Shown here: positions 35,084 to 44,886 of the stretch, piece by piece
Numbering within the stretch: the first letter of the stretch is position 1
How the letters are laid out: every line of letters starts with the position of its first letter
Source: Bacillota bacterium
Lineage (GTDB): Bacteria > Bacillota > Clostridia > Lachnospirales > Lachnospiraceae
Reading direction: 5' to 3'
Assembly (NCBI GenBank): GCA_023442465.1
Contig: JAEZZQ010000001.1
Span: forward strand, 124,001 to 188,000
DNA: 64,000 nucleotides
Made by a program: the position numbers and the translations under genes
Notes under the pieces: generated by a model
Databases searched by the model: none
Told to the model about the DNA's origin: nothing
What the model saw: only the letters and a program-made list of their open reading frames with translations

Positions 35084-36398
35084 ATGAAATCGATAAAGGT
35101 AAAAATGTTGCTTATGATCTGTATCTGGCTTTTAGTATCGGTATGCGGAATGTTTATCCTGGCAAAAAATATGAACGATACAAAAGAAGTAAGTGAAACG
35201 CTTTTGAGCCGGCAAATGCAGGATTTAGATGATATTTCCAGCTTGACGGAACAGTTTAAAAGCATACAAAGCCTAACTTTAAATCACGTAGTTTTGGGCA
35301 GAGGAATAAGGATTGAAGCAATTGAAAAGGAAATACAGGCAGCTTTTGGGGAAATAGATGTGGTGGCGGATTCTTACGAGAGCCGGATTAATAATGAAGA
35401 ATGCCGGCCGATTTTTGCAGGATTACAGGAAGATCTAAAAACTTATAAGGAATTGGTCAATAATATTTTGAAATATAGCAAAGGAATTAAGAAATCGGAC
35501 GCAGAGCTTTTGGTAACAACGAATCTTCCTGATGTGGTAGGCAGTGCGGAAGGGAAGCTGCAGCAATTAAAAGATATTGCCAATGCTTCGGTGGTAGAAG
35601 GTAAACAGGAGTTGATAGGATATACGGAGCAAATTCCTAGTGTTCTGGCGGGTTCCATACTCCTTCTCGTTATAGCGGCTGCCGTTACGGCAATTGCTAT
35701 AAATCGAATGATCATACGTCCTGTAGTGTTTTCCACAAAGCAGCTTGGAAAGATGATTGCAGAGATAAAGAGACAGGAAGGTGACTTGAACCATCGTCAG
35801 AAAGTCTGTGAAAGACAGTGAGAGGATAGAAGAGGTGGTAAATCTTTCCGGAGATATTTTAGGCATTGCGAATCAGACCAACCTATTGGCATTGAATGCT
35901 TCTATAGAAGCGGCAAGGGCAGGGGAGTTGGGAAGAGGCTTTGCCGTTGTGGCGGAAGAAATCAGAAAGCTGGCGGACGATTCCAAGAACATCGCCAATA
36001 ATATTCAAAATATCAGTAATGAAGTATTTGTCACGGTCCAATCACTGGCGGATAATGCAATGTTGCTTTTAAAGTTTGTAAATAAAAAGGTTCTTCCTGA
36101 TTATGACGTATTGGAAAAGACCGGAGTTGAATATTATGAATCCTCGGTTGTCATCGATAACATAATGAAAGAATTCTATGATGCCATGAACAGTCTCGTA
36201 ATAATGTCCGGTAAAATTGTGGATGCGAATCAGATAATGGGAGTAACCATAGAAGAAAGCCAGATAGGAATAACACATGTATCGGAAAATACAGGCGAGC
36301 TAACGAGAGGAATGGAGCAGATTACTAAAACCTTAACAGAAATAAACATAGTAGTGGAGGAATTGCAAGGTAAAACAGAATCTTTTAAAAAATTTTAG
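35084..36398 (+). pseudogene. Chemoreceptor with internal deletion and frameshift
   Basis: The first frame (35084-35821) encodes two membrane segments (about 8-28 and 188-210), a helical sensor and the start of HAMP up to GDLNHR, then runs into a TGA. The other frame continues from about 35800 (VKDSERIEEVV) into the intact signalling tip LLALNASIEAARAGELGRGF and C-terminal helices to 36398. Compared with the receptor at 23602, about 150 residues (rest of HAMP and the first half of the signalling helices) are gone at the junction. So this is a deletion that also shifted the frame. AGGAAAGG precedes the ATG. Confidence 0.85.
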
Positions 36399-36597
36399 AC
36401 AATCGAAATATGAGGATAATTAAGTGTGGGAACAAAGTGCATAAAAAATAAATAAATAAAATTATAAAATAAACAATATGACAATAAAAAAAGAAAAATA
36501 TTCATAGTAGAAAGAAAAATATTGTATATTTTATATGTTTCCTTGTTGCTAGAATATGGTTGTAGGTAAAAAACATATCATTTAGGGAGGAAACCAA

Positions 36598-37728
36598 ATG
36601 AAAAGAAAAATTTTAAGCGTAATTCTTGCAACAACAATGCTCGCTGCGATGCTGGTTGGCTGTGGCAGCAGCAATGGAACAACAGAAGAAGCGGCAGCAC
36701 CGAAAACAGAGGAAGCAGCACCGGCGGCTGAAGAAGCGGCACCGGCTGAAGAGGCAGCCCCCGTTGAAGAAACTGCCGAAGAAGTGGCAGAAGTAGCTGG
36801 ATGTGAGGGTGTTGATGGTCTTAATATCGGTATCTGTATCTACAAATTTGATGATAACTTCATGACCTTATACAGGGAAGAGTTAAAGTCTTACTTGGAA
36901 GCCGGCGGAGCTACCGTTACGGTAATGGATGGTAAAAACGATCAGGCAGAGCAGACGAACCAGATTCAGAACTTTATTACAGAGGGCGTTGACATATTAA
37001 TTGTAAACTTAGTGCAGTCTTCGGCAGCTCAGCAGATTACCGATCAATGTGCAAAAGCGGAGATTCCGGTTGTTTTCATTAACCGTGAGCCTGCGGATGA
37101 AGAAAAAGACAGATGGGCATCTGAAGGAATTATGGCTACCTACGTTGGTGCGGATGCCAGACAGTCCGGTACATACCAGGGTGAAATCGTTAATGCATTA
37201 CCAGACAAGGGTGACATTAATGGAGATGGAACGGTTGCATATGTAATGGTAGTAGGCGATCCTGAAAATGTGGATGCGCAGTACAGAACGGAATTCTCTG
37301 TAAAGGCGGTAGAAGATTCTGGAATGAAGGTTCAAAAGCTGGATGAACAGCGCGGTGACTGGGATCAGGCAAAAGGACAGGAAATCGTTGCGAATGCTTT
37401 AACTGCATACGGTGATGAAATTGAAGTTGTATTCTGCAACAACGATGCGATGGCACTCGGTGCGAAACAGGCGATTGAAGCAGCAGGCAGAACTGTTGGT
37501 ACAGACATTTACTTATTGGGTGTTGATGCTTTAACGGAAGTTCTTGAAAACGTAATCTCCGGAGCAATTACAGGTACAGTATTCAATGATCATATCGGTC
37601 AGTCTCATGCGGCAGCGGAAGCGGCAGCAGCATTTGCGGCAGGTGAAACGCTCGATACATTAATCGGTGTAGACTACATCAAGGTTACAAAAGATAACGC
37701 ACAGGAAATTCTGGATATCATTAAATAG
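36598..37728 (+). CDS. mglB: Galactose/glucose-type ABC transporter binding lipoprotein
   Basis: A 376-residue lipoprotein: a signal with lipobox LVGCGSS (Cys22), an Ala/Glu-rich linker (about 27-65), then a two-lobed periplasmic-binding-protein fold of the MglB type (IGICIYKFDDNFMTLYREEL; GKNDQAEQTNQIQNFI; VFCNNDAMALGAKQAIE; GVDALTEVLE). It captures a hexose, most likely galactose or glucose, for mglA/mglC. GGGAGG is before the ATG. Its gene is followed by a hairpin that could raise its share over the other subunits. Confidence 0.93.
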   Translation: MKRKILSVILATTMLAAMLVGCGSSNGTTEEAAAPKTEEAAPAAEEAAPAEEAAPVEETAEEVAEVAGCEGVDGLNIGICIYKFDDNFMTLYREELKSYLEAGGATVTVMDGKNDQAEQTNQIQNFITEGVDILIVNLVQSSAAQQITDQCAKAEIPVVFINREPADEEKDRWASEGIMATYVGADARQSGTYQGEIVNALPDKGDINGDGTVAYVMVVGDPENVDAQYRTEFSVKAVEDSGMKVQKLDEQRGDWDQAKGQEIVANALTAYGDEIEVVFCNNDAMALGAKQAIEAAGRTVGTDIYLLGVDALTEVLENVISGAITGTVFNDHIGQSHAAAEAAAAFAAGETLDTLIGVDYIKVTKDNAQEILDIIK

Positions 37729-37754
37729 TTAAGTAGTAACGTGTTAAAATTTCT

Positions 37755-37781
37755 GGGTGTGTCAGGCGGCACACCCGGGTT
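37755..37781 (+). terminator. Hairpin between mglB and mglA
   Basis: A 7-bp GC-rich stem GGGTGTG / CACACCC followed by GGGTTTT. It fits a leaky terminator or 3' stabiliser giving more binding protein than ATPase. Confidence 0.6.
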
Positions 37782-37823
37782 TTATGCAACGATTCAGTAT
37801 CATGAGAGGAAGGTTACACTAAT

Positions 37824-39353
37824 ATGAGTAAATACATGTTAGAAATGAATGGAATATATAAAAGCTTTCCTGGAGTTCAGGCGCTGGATAATGTGACGAT
37901 TAAAGTGAGACCCGGCACTGTACATGCGCTGATGGGGGAAAATGGTGCCGGTAAATCTACTTTGATGAAGTGCTTGTTCGGTATATACAAAATGGATGGC
38001 GGAGAAATCATTTTCCAGGATAAACCGGTAAAAATTGCAAACGCGGATGAGGCTTTGAAAAAAGGTATTGCTATGGTGCATCAGGAACTGCAGCCGATTC
38101 CGGAAAGAAGCATCGGGGAGAACATTTTCTGCGGCAGATATCCGTTGAAAAGTTTTGGGCCGATTAAGGTAGTAGATCATAAAAAAATGTATGCGCAGGC
38201 AGAACTCTTATTGGAAGAAGTGAGGATGCCGTATAATCCCAGAAAGAAAATGGGAACATTGTCAATTTCGCAGATGCAATCAGTGGAAATTGCAAAAGCA
38301 GTTTCTATGGAAGCAAAGGTAGTTATTTTGGATGAGCCAACCTCATCTTTGACGGATAACGAGGTGGAGGCTTTATTTACCATTATTGAGGATTTGAAGA
38401 AAAAGGGTGTTTCCATCATTTATATTTCTCATAAAATGGATGAAATCCTTAGGATTTCCGATGATGTGTCCATTATGCGCGACGGACAATATGTGGGAAC
38501 CTGGGAAGCGAAAGATTTAACAATGGATATGATTATTGCAAAGATGGTAGGGCGCGAACTGACCAATGTATATCCCCCAAAGGATAATGTGCCGGGAGAG
38601 GTTATTCTGGAGTTGAAAGAGCTGACAAGTATTCGCCCCGGTTCCTTTAAAAATGTAAACCTGACTATAAGAAAAGGTGAAATACTTGGAATCGGTGGTT
38701 TGGTCGGTGCACAGCGAACAGAACTTATGGAAGCAGTATTCGGGATACGCCATATTCAATCTGGCGATATTTTTTATAAAGGGCAGAAGATAAATATCAG
38801 ACGCCCTCATGATGCGATCCAAAATGGAATTGGATTAATTACAGAGGATCGAAGAGGTACCGGCATTTTTGGTGTATTGAATATTGCGGATAACGTATCC
38901 ATTGCTTCTATCGATAAGTACTTGGATGCGGGCATTATGGTCAATGACAAAAAGGTTGAGAAGCTGGTACAGGAAAATGTGGCAAAATTAAGTATTAAAA
39001 CACCAAGCAGCAAAACCCAGATCAAATCCTTGTCCGGTGGTAACCAACAGAAGGTTGTCATATCAAGGTGGCTGGCAAATAATCCGGAAGTATTAATTAT
39101 GGATGAGCCTACACGAGGCATTGATGTCGGTGCCAAGTATGAAATCTATCAGATTATGATTGACCTGGCAAAGCAGGGAAAGGCAATTGTCATGATTTCA
39201 TCAGAAATGGCAGAGCTTATCGGTGTATCAGACAGAATTGCGGTTATGTGCAATGGCCGTGTGACCGGGGAACTGACACGGGAAGAAGCTACCCAGGAGC
39301 GAATCATGCAGCTTGCCACACACTTTGATCAAGGAGGAAATAGACATGAATAA
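37824..39353 (+). CDS. mglA: Sugar ABC transporter ATPase, double cassette
   Basis: A 509-residue protein with two ABC domains, as in MglA/RbsA/AraG. The first has Walker A GENGAGKST, a signature LSISQMQSVEIAKA and Walker B VVILDEPTSSL. The second has a degenerate P-loop (GIGGLVGAQRTE) but an intact LSGGNQQKVVISRWL signature and DEPTRGIDVG. This asymmetry is normal for the family. AGGAAGG lies upstream. Its 3' end overlaps mglC by 8 bp. Confidence 0.96.
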   Translation: MSKYMLEMNGIYKSFPGVQALDNVTIKVRPGTVHALMGENGAGKSTLMKCLFGIYKMDGGEIIFQDKPVKIANADEALKKGIAMVHQELQPIPERSIGENIFCGRYPLKSFGPIKVVDHKKMYAQAELLLEEVRMPYNPRKKMGTLSISQMQSVEIAKAVSMEAKVVILDEPTSSLTDNEVEALFTIIEDLKKKGVSIIYISHKMDEILRISDDVSIMRDGQYVGTWEAKDLTMDMIIAKMVGRELTNVYPPKDNVPGEVILELKELTSIRPGSFKNVNLTIRKGEILGIGGLVGAQRTELMEAVFGIRHIQSGDIFYKGQKINIRRPHDAIQNGIGLITEDRRGTGIFGVLNIADNVSIASIDKYLDAGIMVNDKKVEKLVQENVAKLSIKTPSSKTQIKSLSGGNQQKVVISRWLANNPEVLIMDEPTRGIDVGAKYEIYQIMIDLAKQGKAIVMISSEMAELIGVSDRIAVMCNGRVTGELTREEATQERIMQLATHFDQGGNRHE

Positions 39354-40335
39354 AGCGAAAGCTTCCAATTTTAAAAATAGTGTTTTCGATCATATGTTAA
39401 TTGTTATTTTGTTTTTGCTTGTAGTGGGAGTCAGTATTGCAAAACCTAATTTCTTATCCGGCAGTAACTTTGCTAATATTTCGGTGAATACTGCAGTGCG
39501 TTTCATTATTGCCCTGGGAGTCAGCGGCTGTCTGATTACAAAAGGTACTGACCTTTCCGCGGGACGTATGGTTGGTCTCGGCGCTTGTATCGCAGGTACT
39601 CTTTTGCAGAAAGCGGACTACAGTGATAAATTTTTCAAAGGCATGGGAGATATTTCGATTCCTGCAGTATTATTAATTGTAATTGCGGTTTGTGCAATGT
39701 TTGGCGTGGCCAATGGATGTGTTGTCGCTTTTTGGAAGGTGCCCCCATTTATTGCAACCCTGGGTATGCAGATCGTCGTATATGGTCTCTGCCTCGTTTA
39801 TACAAAAGCAGTGCCGCTTGGCGGCTACAGGGAAGCTTATACGAATATTGCAACAGGCAGATTTTTTGGAATTCCCTATTTCTTTATCATTGCTTTTGTC
39901 ATCGGTGCATTCATGTGGTTTTTATACAATAAGACAAGACATGGTAAATATATGTATGCTATCGGTGGTAATGAAGCGGCGGCAGAGGTATCCGGTGTAA
40001 ATGTAAGTAAAACAATAATTCTTATTTATGCATCGGCAGCAGGACTTTATGCGATTGCCGGTTTCCTGTTAGGAGCCAAGGCGGGAGGCGCTTCTGTAAA
40101 TACCGGTTTGGGATACGAATTGGAGGCAATTGCAGCATGTACTATCGGTGGTGTTTCTACAAACGGCGGCGTTGGTAAGGTGTCCGGTATTTTGGTCGGT
40201 GTATTAGTATTCGAGCTGTTAAAGTCTTCCATGCAGTTCTTAAGAATCGATACTTCGTGGCAGTATGTAGTACAGGGACTTGTAATTGTAATTGCGGTAG
40301 CATTAGACTTGAGAAAATATCTTGCGAAAAAGTAA
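39346..40335 (+). CDS. mglC: Sugar ABC transporter permease
   Basis: A 329-residue permease of the BPD_transp_2 type with eight to ten hydrophobic segments and the motifs GTDLSAGRMVGLGA and GLGYELEAIAACTIGGVSTNGG. Start is ATG 39346 with AAGGAGG upstream, inside the mglA end. Completes the galactose-type importer with mglB and mglA. Confidence 0.95.
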   Translation: MNKAKASNFKNSVFDHMLIVILFLLVVGVSIAKPNFLSGSNFANISVNTAVRFIIALGVSGCLITKGTDLSAGRMVGLGACIAGTLLQKADYSDKFFKGMGDISIPAVLLIVIAVCAMFGVANGCVVAFWKVPPFIATLGMQIVVYGLCLVYTKAVPLGGYREAYTNIATGRFFGIPYFFIIAFVIGAFMWFLYNKTRHGKYMYAIGGNEAAAEVSGVNVSKTIILIYASAAGLYAIAGFLLGAKAGGASVNTGLGYELEAIAACTIGGVSTNGGVGKVSGILVGVLVFELLKSSMQFLRIDTSWQYVVQGLVIVIAVALDLRKYLAKK

Positions 40336-40386
40336 AATACGTTATACGTTATATATATGACTGCAGTACGAGAATAGTAGAATTGT

Positions 40387-40416
40387 AAATCCTCAGCGTT
40401 TTTGCGTTGAGGATTT
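40387..40416 (+). terminator. Stem-loop behind mglC
   Basis: AAATCCTCA / TGAGGATTT with an inner T-rich loop. It lacks a following T-run, so it may be an mRNA end stabiliser or a weak terminator before the regulator genes. Confidence 0.5.
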
Positions 40417-40487
40417 AGCAGATTTATTACTTAGTTAAATGTTAAGTTTACATAACTGTTTCATGAGTTTTTTAAGGGAGAAAACAG

Positions 40488-42098
40488 ATGCTATATCGTG
40501 TAATGCTAGTGGATGATGAGGAAGAAGTAATACAGGCGATTCTTCAGAAAATTGACTGGGAAGCATTGGGCTTTCAAGTGGTAGGATATGCCAAGAACGG
40601 GCAGGATGCTCTGGAGATGTTAGAGACGCTGGAGACAGACGTTATTATGACAGATATTAAGATGCCGTTTATGGATGGAATTACCCTGTGCAAAAAAGTA
40701 AAAGAGCAGTATGGAAATATCCATATTCTTATTTTTTCGGGTTTTGATGAATTTGAATATGCGAGAGAAGCAATTAAAGCGGAAGTGGAAGAATATATCC
40801 TAAAGCCTACAAATGCAAAGGAGCTGTCGGAAGTATTCTTAAGGCTCAAAAACTCTATTGATAAAGAACGAAGAGAAAGTACAGACATACAAAAGCTTAA
40901 GGAATATTACATGGAAAGCCTTCCTGTTATGCAGAAGCAGTATATGATCAGCCTGATAGAAGGTAATCTTTCTGACGGTCAGATTCAAGCTTATCTGGAT
41001 ATGTATCAGTTGAATCTCAGCTCACCGTTTTATACCGTGGCAGTAGTTCATGCGAATAATCCGGAAATGCCGGAAGAAGGAAAGGAGCCACTTGAAAAGC
41101 AGCTGCTTCCCGTCTCCGCGAAAAAGTATGTGGATGAAAAGCTGGAAGGAAAATGGCAGTTTGAAAGCTTTGTATATTTTGGGAAAATTGTATACATTGT
41201 TATGCTGGAACAAAGTGAAGATCTAAGTGCCTTTATCGATTTTATGGGTCGTATATGCAAAATGACAGAAAGAACAATCAGCGTATCTTTATTGGCAGGC
41301 ATCGGGCAGATGCACAATAAGCTTTCTTTGCTTCCGCACTCATATGAAAGCGCCAATGCGGCTATATCTTACAGGGGGTTGAACAAGGGAAGCTGTGCCA
41401 TTTATATCGGCGAGGTGGATCCTAATTTAAACAGCACCCCGATCATAGATATGGAGGGAGTGCAGGAGATTATACAGCAGATAAAGTTTGGCAGGGAAAA
41501 AGAGCTGGAAGAGGCAATTACACATTTTATGATAAGACTGAAACGGATGGAACTGACTTATCAGCAGCTTCAGATAGTGAGCATGGAAGTTGTGACGGAA
41601 TTATACAAACTGGGTGGAAGTTACCGGCTGGATATGCATAAAATTCTTAAAACCGGTACCTATACATTTTCTGATATTGAGGAGATGAACACGGTGGAAA
41701 GGCTGGAAGGAGTTCTAAGAAGTGTATGTTTTACGGTGCGCAGCTTAATTCGTAAGGAAAGAAAGGACAGTACAAAGCTGCTGATCGAAAAGGCAAAGGA
41801 TTATATACAAAATAATTATTCTGACTCTGAATGCACAGTAGAGTCGGTGTGCAGCCATTTAAATATAAGCTCCTGCTATTTTTCTACCTTGTTTAAAAGA
41901 GAGGTGGGGCTTACATTGATTAACTATATGACTGATATAAGAATGGAAAAAGCTAAGGAATTACTGAAGAATACGGAAGATAAAACCTATGTAATCGCAG
42001 AGAAAGTAGGCTATGCGGAACCGAATTATTTCAGCTATGTATTTAAGAAAAAGTTTAAGGTTTCACCTTCTCTTTATCGCGCAAATGGAGTGGGATAA
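40488..42098 (+). CDS. YesN-type response regulator with AraC DNA-binding domain
   Basis: A 536-residue regulator. The receiver domain at 1-120 has acidic pocket D9/D10 and phosphoacceptor Asp56 in MTDIKMP, with Lys at LKPTN. A long ~290-residue middle region follows, then a C-terminal double helix-turn-helix AraC domain (about 435-536; HLNISSCYFSTLFKREVGL and AEKVGYAEPNYFSYVFKKKF). The stop overlaps the kinase start (TAATG). Likely target is mglBAC immediately upstream, by analogy with other YesN/YesM units next to sugar transporters. Confidence 0.93.
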   Translation: MLYRVMLVDDEEEVIQAILQKIDWEALGFQVVGYAKNGQDALEMLETLETDVIMTDIKMPFMDGITLCKKVKEQYGNIHILIFSGFDEFEYAREAIKAEVEEYILKPTNAKELSEVFLRLKNSIDKERRESTDIQKLKEYYMESLPVMQKQYMISLIEGNLSDGQIQAYLDMYQLNLSSPFYTVAVVHANNPEMPEEGKEPLEKQLLPVSAKKYVDEKLEGKWQFESFVYFGKIVYIVMLEQSEDLSAFIDFMGRICKMTERTISVSLLAGIGQMHNKLSLLPHSYESANAAISYRGLNKGSCAIYIGEVDPNLNSTPIIDMEGVQEIIQQIKFGREKELEEAITHFMIRLKRMELTYQQLQIVSMEVVTELYKLGGSYRLDMHKILKTGTYTFSDIEEMNTVERLEGVLRSVCFTVRSLIRKERKDSTKLLIEKAKDYIQNNYSDSECTVESVCSHLNISSCYFSTLFKREVGLTLINYMTDIRMEKAKELLKNTEDKTYVIAEKVGYAEPNYFSYVFKKKFKVSPSLYRANGVG

Positions 42099-43903
42099 TG
42101 ACTGAAAAAGGAAGAACGTTTTATGAGAGAGCAAAACGGTATATAGGCAGAAAAAGCATTCAGTTCACATTGGAACTTTCTTTTACAATAGTGGCAATTA
42201 TTTGCATGACTTTAATTGCCGTAACGCTGCAGAAAAAATTCGAAATAGAAATGCGGCAAACGAAAATAGAATCTACGGAGCAGGTAATCGATCAGGTGCG
42301 TCTGAACCTGGAAAATTATCTGCGAAGTATGATGCGTATATCGGATGCCATGTATTACGCAACGATTAAGAGCAAGGATATATCTACAGACTCTCTGGAA
42401 GCAGAAATGAATCTTCTGTATGAGGCAAATAAAGATAACCTTGTTTCTGTTGCCTGCTTTGATATCGAAGGTAATCTTTTAGGAGCAACCCCGATTGATG
42501 CAGTGAAGCAAAATGCGAACATCGCCTATCAGAACTGGTTTGTTACGGCAAATGAGGAATTGGAAAACTTTCATTTTTCATTGCCTCACGTACAGAATCT
42601 GTTTGACGATTCCAGCCATAGGTATTACTGGGTAATATCCTTGAGCCGGATTGTAGAACTGACCTCCAAAGGAAACAATCAAAGAGGTGTTTTGCTTGTT
42701 GACATGAATTACAGCACAATTGAGCAGCAGTTTAAGAAGGTCAATGCCAATACTTCCTTAGGCTATACCTATCTTCTTGGCAAAAATGGAGAAATTATTT
42801 ACCATCCCAAACAGGAACTGATTTATTCCGGCCTTCTGCAGGAGAATAATCTGGAAGCGATGGATTATTCCGATGGAAGTTATCAGGAAACTTTTCAAGG
42901 AGAAAAAAGAGTTGTTATTGTAAAAACAATTGGTTATACAGGCTGGAAAATAGTCAGTGTGATTCCAAACACATTTTTTCAGATGGCAGTTTCCGGAATA
43001 CAGATTTTTGCACTTTTTATTATCATGCTTTCCGTTTGTATTCTTGCATTTATTAATCAATTTGTGTCCAGGCAGATTGCCAAGCCTATAAAAAATCTGG
43101 AGGATTCTGTGCGTGAGATTGAAAGCGGGAATCTGGATATCCAGATAAATGAGGGCGGCTCGTATGAGATACAGAAATTGGGCAGGACAATAAAGTCGAT
43201 GGTTTCTCAGATGCGCGAACTGATGGATGATATTGTAAAAGAGCAGGAACAGAAGAGGAAGATGGAATTGGGTGCGCTGCAGTCGCAGATCAACCCCCAC
43301 TTTTTATATAATACATTGGATACGATTGTCTGGATGATTGAAACGGAGCGATACGAAGAAGCAATTACCATTGTCACACAGCTGGCCAGCCTTTTCCGCA
43401 TTAGCCTGAGCAAGGGAAAGACAATTATTTCCGTCAAGGATGAGATATCACATGCCCAAAATTATATGAATATACAGAAAATCCGGTATAAGAATAAGTT
43501 TGAAGTGAAGTATGATATCGATGAGGAGGTATGTAAGTACGCAACAGTAAAATTAATTATCCAGCCGCTTTTGGAAAATGCAATTTATTACGGCATGGAA
43601 TTTATGGATGGAGAGGGTATTATTACGCTACGTGCATATATGGAGGACAGGGTTTACATAGAAGTGGCTGATAACGGGCTGGGTATTCCGAAAGAGAATG
43701 TGGAACAATTATTGGTAGAGAATAATCAGGTGCACAAAAGAGGTTCGGGAGTGGGTATTATCAATGTGCATCAAAGAATTCAACTGCGCTTTGGGGAGGA
43801 GTACGGATTAGAAATAGAAAGTGAACCGGATGAAGGAACGTGCGCGAGAATATGTCTGCCTAAAATTTTATATGAAGACCTGAAAGATAAGGGGGATGAA
43901 TAG
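42098..43903 (+). CDS. YesM-type sensor histidine kinase
   Basis: A 601-residue membrane kinase: first membrane segment about 24-44, a large extracytoplasmic Cache-like sensor (about 45-295), second segment about 297-320, HAMP (about 325-375), His_kinase domain with QSQINPHFLYNTLD (His near 405), and an HATPase domain (PLLENAIYYGME; DNGLGIP; GSGVGIINVHQRI). It phosphorylates the regulator encoded before it. It is followed with no gap (TAG then ATG) by a sugar-binding protein gene, hinting that ligand is presented by accessory binding proteins. Confidence 0.94.
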   Translation: MTEKGRTFYERAKRYIGRKSIQFTLELSFTIVAIICMTLIAVTLQKKFEIEMRQTKIESTEQVIDQVRLNLENYLRSMMRISDAMYYATIKSKDISTDSLEAEMNLLYEANKDNLVSVACFDIEGNLLGATPIDAVKQNANIAYQNWFVTANEELENFHFSLPHVQNLFDDSSHRYYWVISLSRIVELTSKGNNQRGVLLVDMNYSTIEQQFKKVNANTSLGYTYLLGKNGEIIYHPKQELIYSGLLQENNLEAMDYSDGSYQETFQGEKRVVIVKTIGYTGWKIVSVIPNTFFQMAVSGIQIFALFIIMLSVCILAFINQFVSRQIAKPIKNLEDSVREIESGNLDIQINEGGSYEIQKLGRTIKSMVSQMRELMDDIVKEQEQKRKMELGALQSQINPHFLYNTLDTIVWMIETERYEEAITIVTQLASLFRISLSKGKTIISVKDEISHAQNYMNIQKIRYKNKFEVKYDIDEEVCKYATVKLIIQPLLENAIYYGMEFMDGEGIITLRAYMEDRVYIEVADNGLGIPKENVEQLLVENNQVHKRGSGVGIINVHQRIQLRFGEEYGLEIESEPDEGTCARICLPKILYEDLKDKGDE

Positions 43904-44836
43904 ATGAATGATAAAAAAGAGATTAGAAATATATTGATCCTTGTCCTTGTCATTACAGTAGCGGGCGCTTTGATCATCGCAAGATTTTATGGAAATAACC
44001 AAAAGGAACGATATAATATTTCGGTTATTGCGGGAGAAGCCCACGCGGAAAGATGGGTAGTCCTGCAGCAGGGACTTGAAAAAGCCGGCAATGATTATAA
44101 TGCACAGATTAATTTCTATACAGTAGTAAATGGCAAAAATGCTAGAGAACAGAAGGACTTAATAAACAGGGAATTGGAAAAAAAGGTGGATGCCATTATT
44201 GTTTGTGCGGTAGACAGCCAGGAGATCCAGGAAGTGTTGCAGAAGAGTGAACGCAGGACGCCGGTCATTCTGATTGAGACAGATTTGAAGCCCGGACACT
44301 TATATTCTCAAGTTTCGCCGGATAATCATGAAATGGGATATCATTTGGGAGAAGAATTTGTCAGGCAGCAGGAAGGAAAAGAAACAACAGCAGGAATCCT
44401 TATAGATAATGATAAAATAGCAGCACAGCAAGAACGGTTAAAAGGGTTTGAGGAAGCGCTTGCCTCTGCAAAAAATATTACAATAAAATGGAGGGCATCC
44501 GATTATCAGAGTAATGAACGGGTAGACAATATAATCGGTATGGACTGTGTCGGAACGCAGAACGCGACAGAAATAAGTAAAGTTAATAATGAGAAAATCA
44601 GTATTTATGGATTTGGAAATGCGGAAGCCAATATTTACTATATGGATAAGGGAATTATAAAGGCTCTGGTGGTGCCTAATGATTTCAATATGGGGTACTT
44701 AAGTGTGCAGAATGCGGTGCAGGCAGTTGAAAAAGATATGGCCTATAAAAATACAATTGTCGAACATATAGTGGTTACAGGTGATACATTGCATAATGAA
44801 GAAAATCAAAGGATTATTTTTCCTCTTGTGCAGTAA
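43904..44836 (+). CDS. Membrane-anchored sugar-binding-like protein (sensor partner)
   Basis: A 310-residue protein with an uncleaved-looking N-terminal membrane segment (ILILVLVITVAGALIIARF) and no lipobox, followed by a RbsB-like periplasmic-binding fold (NISVIAGEAHAERWVVLQQG; DAIIVCAVDSQEIQEVL; VPNDFNMGYLSVQNAV). It begins immediately after the kinase stop, with GGGGGAT upstream. Position and anchoring suggest it supplies ligand to the kinase rather than to the transporter. Ligand unknown. Confidence 0.82.
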   Translation: MNDKKEIRNILILVLVITVAGALIIARFYGNNQKERYNISVIAGEAHAERWVVLQQGLEKAGNDYNAQINFYTVVNGKNAREQKDLINRELEKKVDAIIVCAVDSQEIQEVLQKSERRTPVILIETDLKPGHLYSQVSPDNHEMGYHLGEEFVRQQEGKETTAGILIDNDKIAAQQERLKGFEEALASAKNITIKWRASDYQSNERVDNIIGMDCVGTQNATEISKVNNEKISIYGFGNAEANIYYMDKGIIKALVVPNDFNMGYLSVQNAVQAVEKDMAYKNTIVEHIVVTGDTLHNEENQRIIFPLVQ

Positions 44837-44886
44837 ACATTAACGATTGGTTTTGCGTCTGCCGGGGGTAGACATGGGGTATAGAG

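Noticed and set aside
35790..35830. Programmed frameshift in the second chemoreceptor
   Set aside because: No slippery site is seen and about 150 conserved residues are missing, so a deletion explains it.
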